A stretch of 6,256 nt of DNA from Chloroflexota bacterium. Lineage in GTDB: Bacteria > Chloroflexota > Dehalococcoidia > SM23-28-2. How positions within the stretch are numbered: position 1 is the first letter of the stretch; every line of letters starts with the position of its first letter. Below, piece by piece: positions 1-4,888 of the stretch. Position numbers and translations under genes: made by a program. Where the stretch lies: the NCBI GenBank assembly GCA_030691665.1, contig JAUYDU010000438.1, positions 1-6,256 on the forward strand. Direction: 5' to 3'. The notes below the pieces were generated by a model. It made no database searches and was not told the origin of the DNA. It saw only the letters and a list, made by a program, of their open reading frames with translations.

Positions 1-592
1 CCAGGGCGGGGAGCATGTCCTGGTAGCTGTCGTAGGTCCAGACCTTCACCGGGAAGTCTATCGTCGCGCCCAGCAGGGCCGACATGTCGTCCAGGGTCTG
101 GCGGCCGACGGCCAGCGACGACTCGGCGGCGGAGCGGCTGCCGGCGTACCAGTGGACGGTGACGTTGCCCTCGCTGATGCTGTCCCAGGAGAAACGAGTG
201 TCGTCGTAGACGAAGGTGTTCGGTTCGGTCGCCAGGTTGTTGCCGGCAGCGTCCTCGATCTCCCAGAAGTAGTCGATCTCGGCGCCGGGGGCCAGGTAGC
301 TCCGAGGCGGGTCGTTCCCCTTAAGACGGAAGTCCACCTGGACGCGGTCGGCGGGGGTGAAGTCGGGCACGCCGTAGGCCGCGACGCCGTCGGGCATGAT
401 CTGGTAGCGAAGAGTCACCTTCTGGATAGTGGAATCGCTGTGAGCCGCCAGGCGGAACACCACCTCCTGGGGGAAGCTGTTCACCACCTCCTGCGCCGTA
501 ACCTCGATGCCGCCCTGGGCCCTGACCGGCCCCACAAAGAGAGCCCCGAGGGGAAGAATCGCAAGACCCAGGAGAACCAGAAATCGCTTCAT
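1..592 (-). CDS. Secreted peptidase-MA-like protein, 3' part missing (runs off left edge)
   Basis: The first 197 residues are visible; the C-terminus lies beyond base 1. The N-terminus (MKRFLVLLGLAILPLGALF..VRAQG) is a typical signal peptide with a probable cut after VRA near residue 25, so the product should be exported. Residues about 28-130 look like a beta-rich domain (IEVTAQEVVNSFPQEVVFRL, then VTLRYQI). From about residue 133 the FSWDSISEGNVTVHWY stretch and the helix after it resemble the start of the peptidase MA (gluzincin-like) domain seen in many Chloroflexota secreted proteins. The HExxH zinc motif that would prove a protease should lie past the window edge, so activity is not shown. 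The ATG is set by GGGGAAGG at 600-607, 7 bases upstream and inside the end of prfB. Only 2 bases separate the prfB stop from this ATG, so translational coupling is likely. Family assignment is from recognition and is moderately sure; substrate unknown. Confidence 0.72.
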   Translation of the reverse strand, partial: MKRFLVLLGLAILPLGALFVGPVRAQGGIEVTAQEVVNSFPQEVVFRLAAHSDSTIQKVTLRYQIMPDGVAAYGVPDFTPADRVQVDFRLKGNDPPRSYLAPGAEIDYFWEIEDAAGNNLATEPNTFVYDDTRFSWDSISEGNVTVHWYAGSRSAAESSLAVGRQTLDDMSALLGATIDFPVKVWTYDSYQDMLPAL

Positions 593-594
593 AC

Positions 595-1696
595 CTAGTC
601 CTTCCCCAGCGTGGCCTTCTGATAGGCCCGCAACAGCTCATCCAGATCGCCGTCCAGGACGGCCTCGGCGTCGCTGGTCTCGTAGCCGGTGCGGTGGTCC
701 TTCACCATTTTGTACGGGTGGAGGACGTAGCTACGGATCTGATTCCCCCAGCCGGCGGAGACGTGCTCGCCCTTGAGGCGAGTCTTCTCCTCCGCCTGGC
801 GCTCCAGCTCTCGCTCCAGGAGGCGCGCCTCCAGCACCTTCATGGCGATCTCCTTGTTGCGGTACTGGGAGCGCTCGTTCTGGCAGGAGGCGACGATGCC
901 GGTAAGAATGTGGGTGATGCGGACGGCGGTAGCGTTCTTCTGAACGTGCTGGCCGCCGTGGCCGCTGGCCCGGAAGACGTCGATGCGCAGGTCATCGGGG
1001 TCGATGGTCACCTCCGCCATGTCCTCGGCTTCGGGCATGACCTCCACCAGGGCGAAGGAGGTATGGCGAGCGTGGGCGGCATCGAAGGGCGACAGGCGCA
1101 CCAGGCGATGCACACCTCGCTCGGCTCGCAGATAGCCGTAGGCGTTGGAGCCAGCCACCTCCGCCGTCGCACTCTTGATCCCAGCCTCCTCCCCCGCCGT
1201 CACGTCGAGCACGCGAGCCTGATAGCCGCGGCCCTCGGCCCAGCGCAGGTACATGCGCAGGAGCATCTCCGCCCAGTCCTGGGAGTCGGTGCCGCCGGCG
1301 CCAGCGTGGATAGCCAGGATGGCGTCGCGGCGGTCGTACTGGCCGGAGAGAGCCAGGCTCAACTCCAGGTCATCCAGGTGAGCGGCCAGCCCTTCCACCT
1401 CGGCCGCGATCTCGGCCGCCATGGCCTCGTCGCCCTCGGCTTGAGTCAGCTCCAGCAGGTCGGAAAGCTCGCGCACCTTGGCCTCCAGGCCGCGCCAGGT
1501 CTCCACCTGCTGGCGAGCCTCAGCCAGGCGGCGCATCGCTTTCTGGGCCTCCTGGGGGTCGTCCCAGAAGTCGGGCCGGGCGGAGCGGGCTTCCAGCGCC
1601 CCTATCTCGCGTTCCTGGCCAGCGACGTCAAAGACTCTCCGTTATGTGGAAGATGCGCTCCGAAAGCTGCTTCAGGATCTCTTTCACTTCATCCAT
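595..1696 (-). CDS. prfB: Peptide chain release factor 2 (RF2), with programmed +1 frameshift
   Basis: RF2 reads UGA and UAA stop codons on the ribosome and triggers peptide release. The gene is split by a +1 programmed frameshift: frame one runs from ATG 1696 for 22 codons (MDEVKEILKQLSERIF..ESL) to an in-frame TGA at 1630-1628. Skipping T1630 continues as Asp-Val-Ala-Gly (GAC at 1629-1627) down to TAG at 597-595. The joined protein is 366 residues, against 365 in E. coli. The stop-recognition tripeptide SPF is at about residues 202-204 and the peptidyl-hydrolysis motif GGQ at about 247-249, inside SGHGGQHVQK. The N-terminal coiled coil (about 1-110) and the C-terminal IRSYVL and LDGDLD segments are also typical. 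The residue before GGQ is His instead of the commoner Ala. A possible ribosome site, AAGGTGG at 1708-1714, is 11 bases from the ATG. It lies 34 bases downstream of nfi and 2 bases upstream of the peptidase-like gene, so it is probably mid-operon. A frame-only annotation would wrongly begin it at ATG 1536. Confidence 0.97.
600..607 (-). promoter_or_regulatory. Shine-Dalgarno site for the secreted peptidase-MA-like gene
   Basis: GGGGAAGG on the minus strand lies 7 bases before the ATG at 592 and within the last codons of prfB. It decides the start codon and implies that ribosomes ending prfB translation can re-initiate at once. Confidence 0.7.
1627..1640 (-). promoter_or_regulatory. prfB +1 programmed frameshift site
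   Basis: Read on the minus strand, the site is GGAG (1640-1637), AGT spacer, CTT (1633-1631), TGA (1630-1628), C (1627). This matches the known RF2 recoding signal: an internal Shine-Dalgarno-like sequence three bases before CTT, a slippery CTT codon, and a UGA followed by C, a poor termination context. When RF2 is scarce the ribosome pauses at UGA, slips to UUU and resumes at GAC. When RF2 is plentiful, translation stops after 22 residues. This is autoregulation of RF2 level, well established for the family. The matching geometry and the exact continuation of RF2 homology in the shifted frame make this secure. Confidence 0.95.
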
Positions 1697-1730
1697 GCGA
1701 TTAGCGACCACCTTGGCGCTTTGTCTTCCC

Positions 1731-2435
1731 TCAGAACAGCGTCATCTGCTCGGCCGCGGGTTCCCTTGCGGCCGCTATGGCTTGGCCGCCAGCGGCCTGA
1801 TGGGCCAACCGCGCCGGCTCCGGCAGGCGATAGCCCCCACACAGGCGGAGCACCCATTCCGCCGCCTCTGCCAGGCTGATGCGATGGCCGGCCGAAACGT
1901 AGACGGGGGTCACCCCGGGTCGGGTGCGGAGCACCAGGCCGATGACCTCGGGCCCGTCCCGCAGCTCGACGCGGCTGCCCACCTCCTCGCCGAGGGGCCC
2001 GTGCTCACCCACCAGGCGCGACTTGGCGCAGCCGATGGTCGGCAGCTCGAGCAGGAAGCCCAGGTGGCAGGCGATGCCGAAGCGGCGGGGGTGGGCCAGC
2101 CCCTGGCCGTCCACCAGGAGCAGGTCGGGCGTGTGCTCTAGGCGCTGGAAGGCCTCGGCCAGCACCGGCACCTCACGGAAGGCCAGGAGGCCCGGCACGT
2201 AGGGAAAGGTCAGCTCCGACTCGACCACCTGGCTCTCCAAAACTCGCAACTCCGGATAGGAAAGCAACACCACCGCCCCCCGGCCACGGCCGCCGGAGAT
2301 GGAGATGTCGGCCCCGGCCACCGTACGCACGTCCTGGGGCGAGCCTTCCAGCACCACCTGCGAGGCCAACCGCTTCTGGATGGCCATGGCCTCGCGGGGG
2401 TCTACGTTCCAGGGATGAAGCTGGCGGATGTCCAT
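1731..2435 (-). CDS. nfi: Endonuclease V (deoxyinosine 3' endonuclease)
   Basis: Endonuclease V nicks DNA at the second phosphodiester bond 3' of deoxyinosine, starting repair of deaminated adenine; it acts on the chromosome in the cytoplasm. The protein is 234 residues from ATG 2435. Visible family motifs are VAGADIS (Asp43), PYVPGLLAFRE (Tyr79, Glu88), LLVDGQGLAHPRRFG (Asp109, His115), IGCAKSRLVG (Lys138) and GHRISL (His184). Metal-binding and catalytic residues are therefore intact, with positions almost identical to the Thermotoga enzyme. The open frame extends upstream to a TTG at 2510, but those 25 residues have no ribosome site and do not look like the family, so the ATG at 2435 is preferred. 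There is no Shine-Dalgarno before this ATG, and a promoter -10 ends 9 bases upstream, suggesting a leaderless mRNA. The last 20 or so residues are an Ala-rich tail ending in QMTLF, which resembles a sliding-clamp-binding peptide. It is first of a probable operon with prfB. Confidence 0.95.
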   Translation of the reverse strand: MDIRQLHPWNVDPREAMAIQKRLASQVVLEGSPQDVRTVAGADISISGGRGRGAVVLLSYPELRVLESQVVESELTFPYVPGLLAFREVPVLAEAFQRLEHTPDLLLVDGQGLAHPRRFGIACHLGFLLELPTIGCAKSRLVGEHGPLGEEVGSRVELRDGPEVIGLVLRTRPGVTPVYVSAGHRISLAEAAEWVLRLCGGYRLPEPARLAHQAAGGQAIAAAREPAAEQMTLF

Positions 2436-2444
2436 CGCAAGGCC

Positions 2445-2473
2445 ATTATAGACAGGGCTATGGAGGGCGGCAA
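2445..2473 (-). promoter_or_regulatory. Sigma-70 type promoter of nfi (near-leaderless)
   Basis: On the minus strand, TTGCCG (2473-2468) is followed after exactly 17 bases by TATAAT (2450-2445), a perfect -10. The expected start point is near 2438, about 3 bases before the nfi ATG at 2435, leaving no room for a ribosome binding site. An inverted repeat, GGCGG-CAA-CCGCC (2466-2478), overlaps the -35 and could be an operator, although GC-rich repeats arise easily here. The promoter would drive nfi, prfB and the peptidase-like gene. It is a sequence call only; no start site has been mapped. Confidence 0.7.
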
Positions 2474-2500
2474 CCGCCGACGGCCAGCCGCCAGGGATTG

Positions 2501-2529
2501 TTGACAGCAAGACGTGCTGAGAATACCAT
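2501..2529 (+). promoter_or_regulatory. Sigma-70 type promoter of the membrane-anchored gene
   Basis: TTGACA (2501-2506, a perfect -35), a 17-base spacer and TACCAT (2524-2529, four of six -10 bases) face right. The expected start is near 2536, giving a leader of about 40 bases before the ATG at 2576. Its -35 lies 27 bases from the -35 of the divergent nfi promoter, so the two face away from each other without overlap. Confidence 0.65.
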
Positions 2530-2564
2530 CGAGAGGTCTATTTCGCCCTCTGTTCACCCGCAAG

Positions 2565-2571
2565 AAGGAGG
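2565..2571 (+). promoter_or_regulatory. Shine-Dalgarno site deciding the start at 2576
   Basis: AAGGAGG lies 4 bases upstream of ATG 2576. The reading frame is open further upstream to an ATG at 2498, but that start would sit before the predicted transcription start and has no ribosome site, so 2576 is preferred. Confidence 0.8.
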
Positions 2572-2575
2572 CCCC

Positions 2576-3148
2576 ATGCTCGCTTGGCTTTCGCTATCAC
2601 GAATCATCGGGTTCCTGGCGGCGGTGGTAGTGGTAGTGGTTGGTGGACTGGCAACGATGGCAGTGCTGGCCTTCGTGGGCTCGCCAGGAGCCTGCGGCGA
2701 GGGCTCTGCCGGCTCTACGGCGGCGCGCGCTAGCTTTCAGCAGAAGTGGGACCCCTTCGACGCCGACCTGAAGGCAGGAAGGAGCAGCCAGGTCACCTTC
2801 ACGGAGGAAGAGCTGGCAGCCAGGGGCACCGCCTGGATTGACGAAAAGGACCTGCCCATCCAGGACCTGAAGATCTACCTGTGTCCAGGCGAGGGGCAGG
2901 CCTCGGGCAACATCGACATCGGGCCGGCCGCCATCGATGCCCTGGTGGGCGGGAACCTGGACCTCAGCGGTCCCAAGCCCAGGATCAACATCGAGACCGC
3001 TCGCGTGGGGAGCGTGCCCGGCTGGCTGACGGGCTGGGTCGTCGATCGCATCGAGAATGTGGCAAAGCTGGACGAGATAGACATCAATCCCGGCATCACC
3101 AGGGTGGACATCGAGGAGGACCAGACCACCCTGCGCGGCGGGCCATAA
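2576..3148 (+). CDS. Membrane-anchored extracytoplasmic protein of unknown function
   Basis: I do not recognise a named family. The 190-residue product begins with a short polar stretch and then one strongly hydrophobic segment (about residues 10-35, including a run of six valines and LATMAVLAFVG). This should be an uncleaved signal anchor or a signal peptide, placing the rest outside the membrane. A flexible Gly/Ser/Ala linker (about 36-52) leads to a globular domain (about 55-185) with VTFTEEELAARGTAWI, IQDLKIYLCPG, a Gly-rich beta segment, and a C-terminal DRIENVAKLDEIDI followed by a beta strand. The layout of an 'FTEEEL' helix, then 'dlkiyl..G.g.asG.i', recalls uncharacterised Chloroflexota envelope proteins. 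A lipid-binding TULIP/LmeA-like fold is possible but is a guess. Two cysteines (40 and 103) could pair outside the cell. Cys40 is in PGAC, a poor lipobox, so a lipoprotein is unlikely. It appears to be monocistronic, with its own promoter upstream, divergent from nfi and convergent with the gene on its right. Confidence 0.8.
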   Translation: MLAWLSLSRIIGFLAAVVVVVVGGLATMAVLAFVGSPGACGEGSAGSTAARASFQQKWDPFDADLKAGRSSQVTFTEEELAARGTAWIDEKDLPIQDLKIYLCPGEGQASGNIDIGPAAIDALVGGNLDLSGPKPRINIETARVGSVPGWLTGWVVDRIENVAKLDEIDINPGITRVDIEEDQTTLRGGP

Positions 3149-3156
3149 GAGAGCTC

Positions 3157-3246
3157 CTAAGTTGCGGCAGCACCAGCGCTGGCCGCCAGGCGGCGCAGGG
3201 CCTCCAGCAATCCATCTTTGATACTATCAGCGAAACCCTGCGCATG
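3157..3246 (-). pseudogene. Possible orphan 3' end of a lost gene
   Basis: On the minus strand this frame reads, between a TGA at 3249-3247 and a TAG at 3159-3157, as 29 codons including GFADSIKDGLLEALRRLAAS and a short Ala-rich end. It looks like the amphipathic C-terminal helix of a real protein. It has no plausible start or ribosome site of its own. It could be the tail of a gene whose 5' part was deleted or displaced when the neighbouring block arrived. It may equally be chance, since short Ala/Leu/Arg-rich frames are common in high-GC DNA. No function can be assigned. Confidence 0.22.
3164..3194. repeat. GC-rich inverted repeats between convergent genes (possible terminator)
   Basis: GCGGCAGC (3164-3171) can pair with GCT (3178-3180) and GCCGC (3182-3186) with one bulged base. 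The overlapping perfect palindromes CCAGCGCTGG (3173-3182) and GCCGCCAGGCGGC (3182-3194) offer alternative stems. They begin 15 bases after the stop of the plus-strand gene and may end its transcript. No T-tract follows on either strand, so a classical intrinsic terminator is not shown. Confidence 0.3.
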
Positions 3247-3259
3247 TCAGCGAGGCGCA

Positions 3260-3308
3260 CGAGGACGCCGTGACGAAGCGGTGATCCTCGGCGCGTTCAG
3301 TCGTCACG
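3260..3308 (-). terminator. Possible terminator hairpin at the end of the CMD-family gene
   Basis: Just after the stop at 3299-3297, CGAGGA and TCCTCG (3260-3265 and 3285-3290) form a six-base stem with an inner CCG/CGG pairing. A competing eight-base inverted repeat, CGTGACGA/TCGTCACG (3269-3276 and 3301-3308), overlaps the end of the reading frame. Either could stop or stabilise the minus-strand transcript. There is no T-run after the stem, so this is only a candidate. Confidence 0.3.
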
Positions 3309-3881
3309 ACGGTCAAGAGGGACCCCGCAACTCACGCCCACGCCCTCCATGGCCTTTTCGAGCGGCACATCGAGCGCGCTGGCCACCGTGGTCGTGTACC
3401 GCATTAGGGCTACTGACGCCACGATCTCGACGATCTCTGCGTCGGTCCAACCTACGGCTCGGAGCCCCTCGACCATCTCGTCGGTGACCGCTGCCGGCCG
3501 CCGCCCGACGAGGCGCGCGAAGTTCACGGCTGCGTTCTCCTTGTCTGAGAGCCGCGGCGAAGGCTTGCCCTCGATCACCTCCACACACTCCTCCCTGCTC
3601 CACCGCTTGCCGAGCAGGGCGATCATGTGGGCCGCCGTGCAGTACTCGCACTCGACCTCATAGGCGGTAACGGCAAAAACCACCCGCTTGAGCTCTTCGC
3701 GGATGCTGCCCTCTCGGGCGGTGGTCAGGCTCAGGGTCCACAGGGCGTCCGTGGTCTCTGGAAGGTAGGCCAGCCCCTTCTGGAGGCCCGGGACCATCCG
3801 GTAGTAGCTCTTGACCCTCTCGAACACCTCCCTGACCCTGCCTGTTGCCTGATCGGGATCCAACAGCGCTACACGAGCCAT
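3297..3881 (-). CDS. Carboxymuconolactone decarboxylase / AhpD-like family protein
   Basis: The 194-residue protein has the family core: REELKRVVFAVTAYEVECEYCTAAH, with Glu62/63 and the CxxCxxxH motif at Cys78, Cys81 and His85. In AhpD these residues form a disulfide relay that reduces peroxiredoxin. Members with both cysteines are generally thiol-dependent peroxidase or reductase proteins, while true carboxymuconolactone decarboxylases lack the CxxC. A redox role is therefore more likely than decarboxylation, but the actual substrate is unknown. The length and opening (LDPDQATGRVREVFERVK) match the 'peroxidase-related' CMD subgroup. The protein is helical, with no signal peptide, and cytoplasmic. 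The ATG at 3881 has a near-perfect AAGGAGGT at 3886-3893, 5 bases upstream, suggesting strong translation. It lies 14 bases after the sulfurtransferase stop and is certainly its operon partner. It is the last gene of its block. Confidence 0.92.
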   Translation of the reverse strand: MARVALLDPDQATGRVREVFERVKSYYRMVPGLQKGLAYLPETTDALWTLSLTTAREGSIREELKRVVFAVTAYEVECEYCTAAHMIALLGKRWSREECVEVIEGKPSPRLSDKENAAVNFARLVGRRPAAVTDEMVEGLRAVGWTDAEIVEIVASVALMRYTTTVASALDVPLEKAMEGVGVSCGVPLDRRDD

Positions 3882-3885
3882 CGAT

Positions 3886-3893
3886 ACCTCCTT
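3886..3893 (-). promoter_or_regulatory. Strong Shine-Dalgarno site of the CMD-family gene
   Basis: AAGGAGGT, complementary to the 16S rRNA tail at all eight positions, lies 5 bases before the ATG at 3881. It fills most of the 14-base gap after the sulfurtransferase stop. It is the strongest ribosome site in the window and implies high output of the last gene of this operon. Confidence 0.85.
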
Positions 3894-3895
3894 GG

Positions 3896-4798
3896 CTAAT
3901 TCGAATCAACAATCTTGTCGCCCGAGCCCGTCTCAACGGGCAATTCCGGGTTTGCTCCCCATTCCATCCACGAGCCGTCGTAGAGGCTGACCTTCTCGTG
4001 GCCCAGGACGTACAGGACGAACAGATCGTAGGCGGCGTAGGCGCCGGCCCCGCAGTACGTGATCACTCTCTGATCGGGCTTGAGGCCCACCTTTCGCCAG
4101 AGCCGCGCCAGCTCGTCGGCCGTCAGCAGGGTCTGGGTGGCCTGGTCAACGTTGGCAGTCGCAGGCACGTTCAGGGCCGTTGGGATGTGGCCAGCCCTGT
4201 GGGTCGGGTAGAGGCGCGCCTTGCCGCTGTAGAACATTTCAGGCAGCGCATCGACGATGCAGACATCCCGGCGTCCGATGGCCTGCCTCACTTCGCCGCA
4301 GGTGGCCCTGAGGGCGGGCCGCTTCCGCGCTCGGAAGGTCGCGGCGGGAGGGGTAGGGGTGCGCCTCTCCAGGGGATGCCCTTCGGCAGTCCACTTGGTC
4401 AGGCCCCCGTTCAGAACCTTCGCGGCGTCGTGCCCGTAGTACCGCAGGGCCCACCAGAGCCGGGCGGCCCAGGTCCCACCGCTGTCGTCGTACACGACGA
4501 CCGTGCTGCCGCTGCCGATCCCCAGACGTCCCATCAAGGCCTCGAAACGGTCGGGCGACAGAATGTTGAGGGGGACGTCGTCCTCCGGGTCCGCGAGGTC
4601 GGATGCGAAATCGACGAATAGCGCCCCTGGGATGTGGCCTTGCCGATAAGCCTTCCTTCCCGACACGCCCCGGAACGATCCGCCCGAGGCCACCCCGACG
4701 TAATAGCGCACGTCCACAACGCGGACCGAGGGATCATCGAGGTGCGCGGCCAGCCACTCCGTCGTGGCCAGCGCTTCCGGGTGCTTGTACTCCGCCAC
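3896..4798 (-). CDS. Two-domain sulfurtransferase (thiosulfate / 3-mercaptopyruvate type)
   Basis: A tandem rhodanese protein of 300 residues that moves a sulfane sulfur from thiosulfate or 3-mercaptopyruvate to an acceptor through a cysteine persulfide. The N-terminal inactive domain (about 8-145) shows VVDVR, GHIPGALFVDF and YDDSGGTWAARLWW, with Asp where a catalytic Cys would be. The C-terminal domain (about 160-290) shows GHIPTALNVP and the active loop YCGAGAYA with Cys249, ending in the family mark YDGSWMEWG. The loop is neither the CRKGVT of typical thiosulfate enzymes nor the CGSGVT of mercaptopyruvate enzymes, so the donor cannot be called. There is no signal peptide; cytoplasmic. The start is a GTG at 4798 (MAEYKHPEALATTEWLAAHL fits the family N-terminus). 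No in-frame ATG and no strong ribosome site lies upstream; the best is a weak GCAGG 10 bases away. It is followed 14 bases later by the CMD-family gene and preceded by the ligase with a 90-base gap. Confidence 0.93.
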   Translation of the reverse strand: MAEYKHPEALATTEWLAAHLDDPSVRVVDVRYYVGVASGGSFRGVSGRKAYRQGHIPGALFVDFASDLADPEDDVPLNILSPDRFEALMGRLGIGSGSTVVVYDDSGGTWAARLWWALRYYGHDAAKVLNGGLTKWTAEGHPLERRTPTPPAATFRARKRPALRATCGEVRQAIGRRDVCIVDALPEMFYSGKARLYPTHRAGHIPTALNVPATANVDQATQTLLTADELARLWRKVGLKPDQRVITYCGAGAYAAYDLFVLYVLGHEKVSLYDGSWMEWGANPELPVETGSGDKIVDSN

Positions 4799-4888
4799 GG
4801 TCAGCGCCTGCTCTTTCGTTCGGACCTCGCCCCGCTGACCCCCTGATTCTCGGCCGTCAAGTAACCCGTGATCATATCGGCCAGGGGG

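Noticed and set aside
694..1704. Long plus-strand open frame (336 codons) across prfB
   Set aside because: It is fully antisense to prfB, whose protein is unmistakable. The translation is rich in Leu, Gly, Ala and His, as expected for a high-GC shadow frame, and has no ribosome site or recognisable domain.
1644..2141. Plus-strand open frame across the prfB start and the nfi end
   Set aside because: It is antisense to two recognised genes, with shadow composition.
2618..2648. Short GTGGTA-type repeat as a regulatory or mobile repeat
   Set aside because: It lies in frame and encodes the valine run of the membrane segment, so codon repetition explains it.
2681..2698. Lipobox making the membrane-anchored protein a lipoprotein
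   Set aside because: Cys40 is preceded by Pro-Gly-Ala; Pro at -3 does not fit the usual Leu-x-[Gly/Ala]-Cys pattern.
3845..4621. Plus-strand open frame (258 codons) across the sulfurtransferase
   Set aside because: It is antisense to the rhodanese gene with its intact Cys249 loop; no domain or ribosome site supports it.
4799..4888. Promoter for the sulfurtransferase in the 90-base gap
   Set aside because: A TATGAT on the minus strand resembles a -10, but no -35 lies 16-18 bases upstream; TTGACG in the same gap has no -10 at the right distance. An internal promoter is not supported.
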